From positions 186,001-250,000 of the forward strand of contig CAMLRS010000004.1 of NCBI GenBank assembly GCA_946482515.1: a DNA stretch of 64,000 bases. The letters are read 5' to 3'. This document shows positions 1 through 8,521 of this stretch, piece after piece. This DNA is from an uncultured Flavobacteriales bacterium. GTDB taxonomy: Bacteria > Bacteroidota > Bacteroidia > Flavobacteriales > Crocinitomicaceae. The notes below the pieces were generated by a model. That model made no database searches. It was not told where the DNA came from and saw nothing but the letters and a program-made list of their open reading frames with translations. How positions within the stretch are numbered: the stretch's first letter is position 1; every line of letters begins with the position of its first letter. A program made the translations under genes and the position numbers.

Positions 1-17
1 ATAACCATCGCACAGTT

Positions 18-197
18 ATGAAAACACTCGTTTTTTTCCTGTTGTTCGTCGTTGCTTTCAGCTTCTATGCCGAATACGTTATCAGCAGGCCGATCAACAA
101 CCTGCTGGGCATCCTTGCAACGGCCGGTATTATTGTGTTGTTCATCCTGTTTATGCGTCACTTTATCCCCTTCCTCATTAAAAAACTGCGCTTATGA
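18..197 (+). CDS. Small two-helix membrane protein
   Basis: A 59-residue protein starting MKTLVFF. It has two hydrophobic stretches, residues 4-18 and about 29-46, separated by a short polar turn, and ends in the basic tail KKLRL. Its stop codon overlaps the ATG of the next gene (SPFH protein) in an ATGA arrangement, so the two are almost certainly translated together. I do not recognise a family. Being coupled to an SPFH protein suggests a small membrane partner of that complex; this is inference. The bases before the start do not show its promoter, which may lie outside the window. Confidence 0.6.
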   Translation: MKTLVFFLLFVVAFSFYAEYVISRPINNLLGILATAGIIVLFILFMRHFIPFLIKKLRL

Positions 198-1117
198 TCA
201 CGTTCATCCTTATCCTGCTCACACTACTTGTTCTCGGAGTCCATCTCTTTGCCAAACGCGCCGAATACCGCAGACCGGAAGGCGGTTTTTCGCCTAAAAT
301 TATCCGTCCGCTGGCCATTGCCGTGGTGATGATCATCATCGCGATCGTGCAGCCGTTTACGTTTGAGCGCGTCGATTCCGGATTCAAAGGCATCAAGATC
401 AACCTCACCGGATCGGAACGTGGTGTTTCCCGCTACCAGTACAAAACCGGCTGGGTGCTTTACAATACCTGGACGGAACAATTGCTCGAGTTCCCGACAT
501 ATCAGCAGCACATCGAATATGCCGACCAGGAAGTGATCACGAAAGGTGGATTCATCGCTACCATCAAGCCTACGTTCAATTACTCGCTGAAGGAAGATGC
601 GATCGGCGATATGTTCATCAACCTGCGCCTCACGACCAAGGAAATTGAACAGGGATGGCTGAAAACGGCGATTGTTGGTGCTGTGAACGACGTTGCCAAC
701 CGCTGGGAAGTGGACAAGATCTTCAACGACCGCGAGAACTTCGAATTTGCCATCATGGTGGAAGCCAACAAGCGTGTGAGCAAATGGTTTACCATCAGTC
801 AGCTGCGCACGAATATCATTCCGCCGCAGGCGCTCCAGGATGCGATCAACGCGAAAACCCGCGCCATTCAGCAGGCCGAAGCAGAAATGCAGCAAGCCAA
901 AACCGCTGAAGCGGAAGCACTGAAAAAGATCGCCATCGCACGCGGAGATTCTGCCGAAGCCGTGATCCGCGCAAGTGGTGAAGCAAAGGCTACGCAATTG
1001 AAACAACAGCAGCTGACTCCGCTTTATGTGGAATACATGAAGGTGCAGAAATGGGACGGCCGACTCCCAACTACTTCATTGGCACCCAATAGCGGAACGA
1101 TTCTCAATCTGAAGTAA
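194..1117 (+). CDS. SPFH/Band 7 (prohibitin-like) membrane protein
   Basis: 307 residues. There are two N-terminal hydrophobic segments (about 1-20 and 35-55), then a Band 7 domain beginning near FERVDSGFKGIKI and running to about residue 210. An Ala/Glu/Gln-rich helix follows (about 212-265, with AEAEMQQAKTAEAEALKK) that should form a coiled coil. SPFH proteins oligomerise in the membrane as ring or cage scaffolds that organise proteases or other membrane proteins. The partner here is unknown. The gene overlaps the preceding small membrane protein by 4 bp and is followed by a hairpin terminator, so the two form a short transcription unit. Confidence 0.85.
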   Translation: MITFILILLTLLVLGVHLFAKRAEYRRPEGGFSPKIIRPLAIAVVMIIIAIVQPFTFERVDSGFKGIKINLTGSERGVSRYQYKTGWVLYNTWTEQLLEFPTYQQHIEYADQEVITKGGFIATIKPTFNYSLKEDAIGDMFINLRLTTKEIEQGWLKTAIVGAVNDVANRWEVDKIFNDRENFEFAIMVEANKRVSKWFTISQLRTNIIPPQALQDAINAKTRAIQQAEAEMQQAKTAEAEALKKIAIARGDSAEAVIRASGEAKATQLKQQQLTPLYVEYMKVQKWDGRLPTTSLAPNSGTILNLK

Positions 1118-1128
1118 AAAAAGCATCC

Positions 1129-1179
1129 GTATTTGTCATCGTGGCCTGTTTTTTGTTCACGACAAATACCTGTTTTTTT
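1129..1179 (+). terminator. Intrinsic terminator after the SPFH gene
   Basis: The arms GTATTTGT..CGTG (1129-1143, with a CAT bulge) and CACGACAAATAC (1158-1169) pair over 12 bp around a T-rich loop and are followed by seven T residues at about 1173-1179. The position just after the SPFH stop fits termination of that unit. Confidence 0.6.
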
Positions 1180-1194
1180 AATTAATACTAACAC

Positions 1195-1851
1195 ATGCGA
1201 CTATTGCTAATCACGCTGCTGCTGCTTTTCACAACCACCGCAAATGCTCAGCTTACTTCCAACAAATGGCATATCTCCGGTAAATACAGCTACGGCGCTA
1301 TCGGAACTGCCCGCTACAATAACTTCTCGCTCGGTGCAGAGTATATGCCAACAGACCGTCTCGGACTGACCTACAATTTCGATTTCCTGTTTCGCAACGA
1401 CGATTATTTTCATTTCCATACATCCATCGGTGCGCTGGCCGGTCCGCCATTGATCGTGATCGGAGCTTTGGCAACACTTTCAGATGGCGACGACTGGGAT
1501 AACGATGATTTCAACCTCGGTCCACTCGGAATCTTGCTCGGAATTGCCGTGCTGATCGCTCCCGACGGTATATCGTACCACATTCCGCTTTCGTATAAAT
1601 GGGATTTGGCGCCTTATGCCAACGTGCTGGGCGTGGATGTAGTGCGGAACCGCGATATCGACAAAACGTATTTCAAATACGCCATGTCGTTCGGAACAAA
1701 AGCTACGTATATGCTCAACGATCGCGCGACTTTAAGTCTGTTCGTGGAAACGCGCAAAGTAGCCGGTTTTAACTGGGGTCTCGGCGGCGGATTCGGTCTT
1801 GGATATGCTTTTGCGCCACGTCATCAGGATTTCGAAGCACCGCTGAATTAG
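1195..1851 (+). CDS. Outer-membrane beta-barrel protein, hypothetical
   Basis: 218 residues with a clear signal peptide (MRLLLITLLLLFTTTANAQ, cut after the Ala-Asn-Ala-Gln region). The mature part alternates polar and aromatic residues in short strands, has glycine-rich turns, and ends in a run typical of a small outer-membrane barrel (GLGYAF). The acidic stretch DGDDWDNDDFN near residue 100 may be an exposed loop. No specific family is recognised. The gene stands alone, with a terminator upstream and a repeat-filled spacer downstream. Confidence 0.65.
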   Translation: MRLLLITLLLLFTTTANAQLTSNKWHISGKYSYGAIGTARYNNFSLGAEYMPTDRLGLTYNFDFLFRNDDYFHFHTSIGALAGPPLIVIGALATLSDGDDWDNDDFNLGPLGILLGIAVLIAPDGISYHIPLSYKWDLAPYANVLGVDVVRNRDIDKTYFKYAMSFGTKATYMLNDRATLSLFVETRKVAGFNWGLGGGFGLGYAFAPRHQDFEAPLN

Positions 1852-1880
1852 TCTCCGGTCAGGCGGTCTCAAGTCTTTTT

Positions 1881-1906
1881 ACCACATAGACACATAGAGC
1901 ACATAG
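1881..1906. repeat. ACATAG tandem motif in intergenic spacer
   Basis: The spacer between the barrel gene and the convergent TonB receptor (1852-2020) holds a short imperfect tandem array, ACCACATAGACACATAGAGC followed by ACATAG. It also holds an AGTCTCCGGTC 11-mer (1850-1860) that recurs at 34050-34060. It is non-coding and looks like a remnant of dispersed intergenic repeats. No gene is seen. Confidence 0.45.
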
Positions 1907-2020
1907 TAATCCGCTCTTTGGTGTTCTATTAATCGCGGAGTTATACGCAAAGGGTGCGAAGTCTCATCCGCTACCACGAATGCTTCATCCAACATCAAGC
2001 ATCAAAAATCCAACATCTTC

Positions 2021-4411
2021 TTAAAGGCTGAGCGTATATTGCAGCATAACAGTGCGTGGCGGCTCGATCTTCAGCGGTCGCAGGGAATAGCTTCGGTTGA
2101 GGATGTTTGTTCCGATGAGCGCCACTTTGTGGATTGTGTTGAACGCATAGGAAACGCGTGCATCCAGTACGACATTCCCGAAATCGTGTGCGTAGAAGTA
2201 ATCCATGTAGCGGATATCCTGGATGTAGGGCATGTTCATCGTCGTTTCTTCGAATTCCTGGATGATGCGGTCCATGTTCACGATCTTACTGAAATACTTC
2301 AGGCTGAAACCAGCGGCCAGCTTTTTCCGGTAAACGACTTCAGCGTCGACCTTGATATTGTGGAGGAACCGGTATTTCAACACCCGGCTTTCCGGATTCA
2401 GTGAGGTGCTTTCGTAGCTGAATTCCCGGTTCAGGTCATCGGTTGCGTAGACGTAGTCCGGATTGAGCGTTTTGGGTGAAATGTAGTTGTAGCCGGAAAG
2501 AAAAGTGATTTCCATTTGCTTGCTGATCTTCGCCACGCCCGAGAAGGAAACATCGATTCCGAGTACGCGCGAACGGCCCGTATTAAGGAACTTGAAGCCG
2601 GCAAAGGATGTCGTGCTCGCCGCATCCCAGATACCGAACATGTATTCGATCGTGTTTTCGTATTCCTGCCAGAAAGCGGCCACATCGAAGTAACCCATCA
2701 GCTTGCCGAATTTCAGTCCTTGCTTGATGCCGATCTCTGCATTCCAGCTGCTTTCCGGTTTGAGCGCCGGATTTGGGAATACACCGAAATTCCCGACGCC
2801 GGTTTTGATAAACCGTTCGGTAATGGTTGGGAAACGGTAGCCTTGTCCGTACGACATCCGCATATAGGTTTCCTGGTACAGCTTGATGCTCGTTCCGGCG
2901 CGGAAAATGGGTTTCAGGGCTGTAATCGAATCGTTGAGCTGGAAGTATTCCAAACGCCCGCCCACGGAAAGATTCACCGTTTGCCGGATCTTCTTCTCTC
3001 CCTGTGCATAAGCCGAAAGGTTGAGCAGGTTGTTCATCGGACTGCCGGAACCGGCGTAAATGTTCGCGTATGAATGCGTGTGCTGACCTGAAAGACCACC
3101 GATGAACTCAAAACCATTGAGTGAAGCGTAGCGTTTCTGGAACTGATAATCGCCGTAGAGCACCGTCGACTGGTTCGATTGATTGGCCGTCAGCTCGTTC
3201 ACTGTTCGCAGCATCCGCGTTCGCAGGCTGTGTTTTCCGTTGGCCGTGGTGAAAAAGTGAAAGAACGGATCGACGTTGAAAATGAGCTGATCCTGCAGAA
3301 ACATCGCTCCCGGATAAGCGCGGTACAAGCCGTTGGTATCATTCAGCCAGGCGAAAACGAGATTGGAATGGGAAACCATGAAATTGCCGTTCACGCCGTA
3401 GGACATGCCGCGGAATTTCTTCGAGCGGTGGCGCAAGTTGAAGTTGAACCGCGCGCGCTGACTGGCCATTTGCTTGTTGGAGAAGTTCGTAATGGTGTCT
3501 TTAGTGACAATGGAATCGGTCATTGGCGGGCCGAGGTAGCCGTGGTCGTAATTGAAATTTCCGCCCAGCACGAGATCGAGGTTGTTGTATTTGCGCGAAT
3601 GCAAGACGCTGGTGCCTGCGATTAGCGGAACATCTGTCCACCATTTCGCTTCCCGGTCGTTGCTCGGGCGATCGTACATGCCGCTGTAGATATTCACCCG
3701 GGTTACTGGTTTATCGCCCGGATAAGCTGTGCGGATATGAATCGATCCCGACAAAGCCGAGCTGCCCGAAAGCACCGAAGCAGCTCCTTTGGTGACTTCC
3801 ACCTGGTGGATGTTTTCTACCGGTGCAAAGCCCCATTCAGGTCGACCCGCATCGCCGGAAAGCAACGGCATGTCGTCGACAATGATTGCAACCTTCGACC
3901 CAACGCCGAAGGTAAAGCCACTTCCGCCACGGATCTGCGGCTCGCCATCTAAAATGTTCAGGCCCGGAACCTGATCGAGCGCCGTTTCGATGCTGCGCGT
4001 GTTCTTGCTTTCGATAAGGCCCGGCTTGAGCACTTCCAGCGAAACGGTCTGGTCTTCGATCGGTGTGTCGAATTTGCCCACTTTGAGCACAAATTCATCG
4101 AGATCGGTGCCATATTCATACAAGGTGATATCCTGCTGGATCGTCTGGTTGGCTATCACTGTTACTTCGACCGTGTCAGTGATCATATCCGTAAAACGAC
4201 AGATCAGCAGGCATCTTCCGGCCGGAAGCTCAAGAATATAGTTTCCCTGTTCGTCGGTTTCTGCACCGATGGTTACGTCTGTTTTAACGATCACCGAAGC
4301 GCCCGGCAGTGTTTCACCATCCGAGCTGCGCACTTTGCCGACCACTTTTCCGGTTTGGGCAGATGCCGAAAAGGAACACACGAGCAGGAAAAGACCGATC
4401 AATTTTCTCAT
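2021..4411 (-). CDS. TonB-dependent outer-membrane receptor
   Basis: 796 residues: signal peptide (MRKLIGLFLLVCSFSASA), a carboxypeptidase-regulatory-like beta-sandwich (about 22-95, KVVGKVRSSDGETLPGA), a plug domain (about 115-230, with QIRGGSGFTFGVGSKVAIIV and VTKGAASVLSGSSALSG), and a long beta-barrel ending HKVALIGTNILNRSYSLRP...LQYTLSL. Such receptors import iron chelates, cobalamin, glycans or peptides with TonB/ExbBD energy. The substrate is not evident and no SusD partner is adjacent. The gene lies 50 bp downstream of a secreted T9SS protein on the same strand, with a hairpin between them, so expression may be partly coupled. Confidence 0.9.
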   Translation of the reverse strand: MRKLIGLFLLVCSFSASAQTGKVVGKVRSSDGETLPGASVIVKTDVTIGAETDEQGNYILELPAGRCLLICRFTDMITDTVEVTVIANQTIQQDITLYEYGTDLDEFVLKVGKFDTPIEDQTVSLEVLKPGLIESKNTRSIETALDQVPGLNILDGEPQIRGGSGFTFGVGSKVAIIVDDMPLLSGDAGRPEWGFAPVENIHQVEVTKGAASVLSGSSALSGSIHIRTAYPGDKPVTRVNIYSGMYDRPSNDREAKWWTDVPLIAGTSVLHSRKYNNLDLVLGGNFNYDHGYLGPPMTDSIVTKDTITNFSNKQMASQRARFNFNLRHRSKKFRGMSYGVNGNFMVSHSNLVFAWLNDTNGLYRAYPGAMFLQDQLIFNVDPFFHFFTTANGKHSLRTRMLRTVNELTANQSNQSTVLYGDYQFQKRYASLNGFEFIGGLSGQHTHSYANIYAGSGSPMNNLLNLSAYAQGEKKIRQTVNLSVGGRLEYFQLNDSITALKPIFRAGTSIKLYQETYMRMSYGQGYRFPTITERFIKTGVGNFGVFPNPALKPESSWNAEIGIKQGLKFGKLMGYFDVAAFWQEYENTIEYMFGIWDAASTTSFAGFKFLNTGRSRVLGIDVSFSGVAKISKQMEITFLSGYNYISPKTLNPDYVYATDDLNREFSYESTSLNPESRVLKYRFLHNIKVDAEVVYRKKLAAGFSLKYFSKIVNMDRIIQEFEETTMNMPYIQDIRYMDYFYAHDFGNVVLDARVSYAFNTIHKVALIGTNILNRSYSLRPLKIEPPRTVMLQYTLSL

Positions 4412-4426
4412 AAGCGGGTAAAAGAA

Positions 4427-4449
4427 AGGCTGCCCTCGTGGAGCAGCCT
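4427..4449 (-). terminator. Hairpin between T9SS gene and TonB receptor
   Basis: Read on the minus strand, AGGCTGC and GCAGCCT form a 7-bp stem with a 9-base loop, followed by TTCTTTT. It lies between the stop of the upstream gene and the receptor ATG. It could terminate most transcripts or act as an mRNA processing or stability hairpin that sets the ratio of the two proteins. Confidence 0.55.
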
Positions 4450-4461
4450 GTTCAGGCTATT

Positions 4462-5421
4462 TTAGTGCTGGTAATGGACAATTTTCTTGCTGATAGTGCC
4501 GAACGGCGTTTCCAGCTGCACAAAGTAAATTCCCGGTTCGTGGTTGAACGGCATAGAGCTGTCCAGTACTTCTGTCTGAACGAGCTGACCGTTGGCTGCG
4601 TAAACAGCTACAGTACCTGAAAGCTCTTTGTCGGATAAAATGCTCAGCTGACCGTCGTTTACCGCTACTGCTACATCGTTTGCTTCGAGCTCGCCGATAC
4701 CGGAAGTAGGATTGTAGATCAATTCCACATCGTCGATCCACATCTGGTCGTTGTCGTCACCGCCACCCGCAATAGCGCTGGTTGTGAAAGTGATCAGGAT
4801 GTGTGTATTCGTGCTCGCCGGACCAACATAATCAAACGGAATGCTTTTGCGCACCCACTGTCCGTTGGTCGTTGCGATGGTTTCCGTTGCCGTAGCAACC
4901 GTATGTGGCGTTGAGCCGGCATGTACCTGCGGGCCATCGCGGTAATCGTAGTTATCATGGAGAATGGTCGCTACTTTCCCCAGCGTTGCGCCGTCGATCG
5001 GTGTGTATTTCACCCAGAAAACAAGCGAATCCGGCGTGTCGGTCAATGTTTCCGAGAAGTTCGCATCGGCTGTAATGGACGAGTTGTAATTGTTGGCACT
5101 TCCCGGATCGATAGCACCCATGTTGATGCGGCCTACCGTGAGGTTACCGTTCGCAACTACAGAGAAAATCTCGACGGAGAAAATGTGAGCGGAGTACGTA
5201 CCTGTCGATCCCGGCCGCACATCCGTTTCACGCGTGAGCTGGTTATTGGCAAACTGCGAAAAATCGCCGTCGGAAGTCAGGAAGCTGTTCCAGTTCAGTG
5301 GCTCCATATCGGGATTGGCCACAACTTCCCAGTCTTCGAAATCGGAATTTCCGATTTGTTGCTGCGAAAAGGCAAAGGTGGTAAAAGCGCTTGCAAACAG
5401 AATGGGTACAATTTTTTTCAT
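4462..5421 (-). CDS. Secreted T9SS type A cargo, jelly-roll-like
   Basis: 319 residues from the start MKKIVPILFASAFTTFAFS, a signal peptide. A longer frame reaches 5469, but its extra 16 residues precede the signal peptide and overlap the promoter. The body starts IGNSDFEDWE and resembles putative carbohydrate-binding or carbohydrate-metabolism jelly-roll domains that follow an N-S-D-F-E-D-W-E motif; this is a family-level guess. From about residue 240 comes a T9SS type A sorting domain (VAVYAANGQLVQTEV ... GIYFVQLETPFGTISKKIV). The protein should cross the outer membrane by T9SS and be anchored or released. It sits directly upstream of a TonB receptor, so it may present a ligand to it. Confidence 0.75.
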   Translation of the reverse strand: MKKIVPILFASAFTTFAFSQQQIGNSDFEDWEVVANPDMEPLNWNSFLTSDGDFSQFANNQLTRETDVRPGSTGTYSAHIFSVEIFSVVANGNLTVGRINMGAIDPGSANNYNSSITADANFSETLTDTPDSLVFWVKYTPIDGATLGKVATILHDNYDYRDGPQVHAGSTPHTVATATETIATTNGQWVRKSIPFDYVGPASTNTHILITFTTSAIAGGGDDNDQMWIDDVELIYNPTSGIGELEANDVAVAVNDGQLSILSDKELSGTVAVYAANGQLVQTEVLDSSMPFNHEPGIYFVQLETPFGTISKKIVHYQH

Positions 5422-5450
5422 AAGCCTTGGGTTTTGAATGGGTGTATACA

Positions 5451-5458
5451 CAAATGTA
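5451..5458 (-). promoter_or_regulatory. -7 promoter element TACATTTG
   Basis: An exact TAnnTTTG match on the minus strand, 29 bp upstream of the ATG at 5421. No clear TTG is present at the -33 position, so only half of the Bacteroidota promoter is supported. Confidence 0.4.
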
Positions 5459-5627
5459 GGGAACTTCATTCCAGGTTTTCGGCTTTCCTTCGACTGAAAA
5501 TAAAGAAGCCGTTGTTAATATGTGCAAACGCCGGGTTTTGTTAAGCTATCGTGAATTCCTTCCGCAATGCCCACAGGCACATTTGAATTATGCTACTTTT
5601 ATCGTCAGAAACTCTTCGCATCTCATC

Positions 5628-6677
5628 ATGAAAAAGCATATTTCTTTTGCGCTGATCGCAATCCTGGCATTTGCGGGCATTTCCTGCGGCCTCACCGAAG
5701 CTGGCAAACCAGAGAAAAAGGTCGTTCTGAAAGACTTTCACGGGCGCTCCATTGTGTTTTACAACGTGGAAAACCTCTTCGATACGATTGATGATCCGAA
5801 CGTCATCGACGAAGAATTCCTGCCCAACGGCAAGCTGCAGTGGAACACGACGCGCTACCAGAAGAAGCTCGAACACATCGTGGAAGCCCTGACGCTGAAC
5901 CTGGAAGAAAACCCGATGCTGATCGGTTTTGTGGAGGTGGAGAACGGAAAAGTGGTGATGGATGTGGCCAAAACCGGTCGACTGAGCTCTACGCGTTACC
6001 AGCTTGCGCACAAAGAATCACCGGATGCACGTGGAATTGACTGCGCCCTGCTCTACGACAGCGATCGTTTCAAACCAACCGTTATTGCCAACCTGCCGGT
6101 GCAGATCGACTCTGTTCCGGATTTCAAAACCCGTGATATCCTCTACGTTCAGGGCGAATTGAAGGGCAAGAAAAAGCTGCACATTTTCGTCAATCACTGG
6201 CCTTCCCGCCGCGAAGGGCAACAGGCTTCCGAACACAAACGCATTCGTGCCGCAGAGGTAGCCCGCGCAAAAATCGACGAGATTCTGAAAGCCGATCCAA
6301 AAGCCAATATCCTGCTGATGGGCGATTTCAATGACCATCCGAACGATGTGAGCATCGAGCAAACGCTGAAAGCAAAAGCAACGACGGATCTTTCGGCAGA
6401 CCTTGTGAACCTGTTGTACGACGATCATGCGGCCGGAAAAGGGACGCACAATTTCAAAGGCGAATGGGGCGTACTCGATCAGTTTATTGTCTCAAAGACG
6501 TTTTACAACGGCAAAAAAGGATTGAAAATCAACGGGAAAGACGCAAAGATCGTGTACGAAGAAGTGTTATTGTTCACGCAGCGCGACGGAACGAAAAAAC
6601 CGAACACGACCTATGGAGGACCGAACTACTACGGTGGTTATTCCGACCACTTACCGATCGTTCTTCAGCTGAAGTAA
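5628..6677 (+). CDS. Endonuclease/exonuclease/phosphatase family lipoprotein
   Basis: 349 residues from MKKHISFALIAILAFAGISC, a lipoprotein signal with a lipobox ending in Cys20. The fold belongs to the DNase I-like EEP superfamily. Visible motifs are FYNVENLFD (metal-site Asn), GFVEVEN (catalytic Glu), VNHWPSRR, LLMGDFNDHPND (Asp/Asn pair) and the terminal YSDHLPIV (catalytic His). Members hydrolyse phosphodiester or phosphate bonds in nucleic acids, phospholipids or nucleotides; the substrate cannot be told from sequence. It is predicted to be membrane-anchored and periplasmic or surface-exposed. An in-frame upstream extension to 5520 lacks signal-peptide character and is rejected. Confidence 0.85.
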   Translation: MKKHISFALIAILAFAGISCGLTEAGKPEKKVVLKDFHGRSIVFYNVENLFDTIDDPNVIDEEFLPNGKLQWNTTRYQKKLEHIVEALTLNLEENPMLIGFVEVENGKVVMDVAKTGRLSSTRYQLAHKESPDARGIDCALLYDSDRFKPTVIANLPVQIDSVPDFKTRDILYVQGELKGKKKLHIFVNHWPSRREGQQASEHKRIRAAEVARAKIDEILKADPKANILLMGDFNDHPNDVSIEQTLKAKATTDLSADLVNLLYDDHAAGKGTHNFKGEWGVLDQFIVSKTFYNGKKGLKINGKDAKIVYEEVLLFTQRDGTKKPNTTYGGPNYYGGYSDHLPIVLQLK

Positions 6678-6697
6678 ACAAGGCGCAACTTTTTTTC

Positions 6698-6817
6698 CTC
6701 CCGCGAATGCACAAATGGATGAGCTGGATATAATTCATGCGAATGGGTCGTCAGCTAAGCTGACGATTGGCGAATATTCGCTTTCATGAACAATACGCTT
6801 TATTCGTGGGAAAATGA
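6698..6817. repeat. Palindrome-rich element between convergent genes
   Basis: The spacer between two convergent genes contains CCCGCGAAT near its left end and ATTCGTGGG near its right end (8 of 9 bases complementary). Inside lie two perfect palindromes: TCGTCAGCT-A-AGCTGACGA (6748-6766) and GCGAATATTCGC (6770-6781). The element is non-coding, looks like a small non-autonomous repeat, and may also act as a two-way transcription stop. Confidence 0.5.
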
Positions 6818-6836
6818 GCAATCTGATGTAGTTGTA

Positions 6837-7508
6837 TTACTCTTCGAGGTAGATCACATTCCGGAGGATGCCCGGATCCTGTGCTACGGCATGAGCGGTG
6901 GATTTCACCATGACCGCCGTTTTGCTGGGTGAGATTTGAGCGCTGGCGTTTTCGCTTTTGAGCACCGGGCTGTCAAAACGGGAAACGACGATGTATTTTC
7001 CGTTCTTCAGCGCTTCCTGTTCTTCGTATTTCAGCTTGTGCAGCGGCGCTTTGAAATCGGGCACGGAACGCACCAGTTTTTTGCCGTCCCACGTGAGCCA
7101 GTTTTCGTTGATCAGCGGGTTGTTTTTGTCCCTGCTTTCTTCGAGGATCACTTCCCGAATGGCGGTTTGTAGTGCTGAAACGGACGTAAAATCACAGTTG
7201 ATCTTGAAAACGAAATCTTCGAAATTGGATTCCACCGTTACATTGCTAATGCCATTCTTGGCTTCCAGCTTCCCGCGGTACAATTCGATCTTGTCCTTGA
7301 TTTCCTGAATGCTGGGAACCCGGCGACCATCGAGACTGTCGAGCGCGAGGATGGAATTGATCTTCACCTTGCTGGCGCTCATGTTGATGGTGTATTTGTA
7401 CGTTCCCGAGCCATCAGCGTGCAGAATGATCTCATCGAAAATATCCACGCAGGAAGTCATCAAAAAACACAGGCCGAGGCAAACAGCAAAGAATCTCATA
7501 CGGTTCAT
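6837..7508 (-). CDS. Hypothetical lipoprotein
   Basis: 223 residues with a lipoprotein signal, MRFFAVCLGLCFLMTSC, starting at Met1 or Met4. The mature protein begins VDIFDEIILHADGSGTYKYTINMS, a pattern seen in small exported beta-rich proteins of Bacteroidota, and ends in a Ser/Ala-rich segment. No catalytic motif is visible and I do not assign a family. It has its own promoter (7542-7569), so it is probably a single-gene unit. Confidence 0.6.
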   Translation of the reverse strand: MNRMRFFAVCLGLCFLMTSCVDIFDEIILHADGSGTYKYTINMSASKVKINSILALDSLDGRRVPSIQEIKDKIELYRGKLEAKNGISNVTVESNFEDFVFKINCDFTSVSALQTAIREVILEESRDKNNPLINENWLTWDGKKLVRSVPDFKAPLHKLKYEEQEALKNGKYIVVSRFDSPVLKSENASAQISPSKTAVMVKSTAHAVAQDPGILRNVIYLEE

Positions 7509-7541
7509 TTATACGGAGATGGCACTTTTCAAAAACAATAC

Positions 7542-7569
7542 CAAAGATACGGACTAATTAAATTATCAA
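7542..7569 (-). promoter_or_regulatory. Promoter of the 6837-7508 lipoprotein gene
   Basis: On the minus strand TTG (7569-7567), 17 bp, then TATCTTTG (7549-7542), an exact TAnnTTTG, with the ATG 34 bp downstream. The -33 half lies within the AT-rich dispersed repeat at 7557-7627. Confidence 0.6.
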
Positions 7570-7627
7570 TGGGGCAATTATCAATTATGAAGGTGTGACC
7601 ACTTGCTAATTCATCATTGAGAATTGA
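7557..7627. repeat. AT-rich dispersed repeat, copy 1
   Basis: Fills the spacer with AATTATCAATTATGAAGG on the left and TAATTCATCATTGAGAATT on the right, forming an imperfect inverted pair. The 14-mer TAATTCATCATTGA recurs in the copy at 8522-8606, and a related pair lies at 52031-52122. Confidence 0.5.
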
Positions 7628-8521
7628 TCATTGCGTTAAGCTACTGATTCCGTTTTCCACTGTCAACGTTCCTTCCCTGCCGCAGATCACCGCACGGTTG
7701 TCGGGAATATGGCCGATCGGTGCGTTGAACGCTACGGGAATATGACGGTAGCGAAGCTGTTCTTTGACCAAGGCTTCGACCGACCAGCCCGTGGGAATAG
7801 CGGTTTCTTTCATGTCGGTCATCCCGCCTACGATCAAACCGGAAATGCTATCCAGCACATGGGCCAGTTTGAGAGTCTGAAGCATGCGATCAAGGTGATA
7901 TAATTGCTCACCCACATCTTCGATAAACAGGATTTTTCCCTCGAAATCGGGGCGCAAAGGTGTTGCCAGTAAGCTGTACAGGATGGAAAGATTGCCGCCT
8001 ACCAGCTCGCCTGTTGCTGTTCCGGGCTTATCATGCGCCGTTCCTGTCCATTCATGCCGAACAGTGCCTTCTGTGAGCGCCAACAGCAGTGAATCCAATG
8101 CTTCGGGTGAATTTTCCTGGTAATTGAGCGGCATGGTGGCGTGAATGCTTTCGATGCCAAGCTGCAATCCCTGGAGCTGGAAAACGGTTACGTCGCTAAA
8201 GCCGGCGATCCATTTCGGTTCGCGCAACAGGTTGGCCCATTGCATGCGGGTTGTGAGACGCACGCAGCCATAACCACCGCGGGCACAGATAATGGCTTTT
8301 ACATCCGGGTGATCGATGGCCCATTGCAGGTCTTCCTGGCGCTGTTCGTCGGTAGCGGAAAAATAGTTGTGGCGCCCGTAAGCGTGTTTGCCGATAAGTA
8401 CGCGAAAGCCTTTCGATTCAAAGAAGGATTTTGCAAAATCGATGTGTTCTGCTTCGATGGCTTTTGCCGGGGAAACAATAGCGATGGTATCACCGGGTTG
8501 AAGGGATTTCGGGCGAATCAT
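7628..8521 (-). CDS. LD-carboxypeptidase-like protein (peptidase family S66)
   Basis: 297 residues, the usual S66 length, beginning MIRPKSLQPGDTIAIVSPA. The N-terminal domain has ICARGGYGCVRL, the region that carries the nucleophilic Ser in LdcA (GGYGxSRL), but no Ser is present at that point here. The C-terminal domain has ILFIEDVGEQLYHLDRML (family Glu) and IGHIPDNRAVICG (family His). LdcA enzymes remove the terminal D-Ala from tetrapeptides during murein recycling in the cytoplasm. Without the expected Ser this member may use another residue or act on another substrate. Both flanks are AT-rich repeats, so it is probably a single-gene unit. Confidence 0.8.
   Translation of the reverse strand: MIRPKSLQPGDTIAIVSPAKAIEAEHIDFAKSFFESKGFRVLIGKHAYGRHNYFSATDEQRQEDLQWAIDHPDVKAIICARGGYGCVRLTTRMQWANLLREPKWIAGFSDVTVFQLQGLQLGIESIHATMPLNYQENSPEALDSLLLALTEGTVRHEWTGTAHDKPGTATGELVGGNLSILYSLLATPLRPDFEGKILFIEDVGEQLYHLDRMLQTLKLAHVLDSISGLIVGGMTDMKETAIPTGWSVEALVKEQLRYRHIPVAFNAPIGHIPDNRAVICGREGTLTVENGISSLTQ

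Noticed and set aside
224..1006. Long minus-strand frame opposite the SPFH gene, and many like it opposite other genes
   Set aside because: Shadow frames of high-confidence genes: no recognisable domains, no promoters, and composition explained by codon bias on the other strand.
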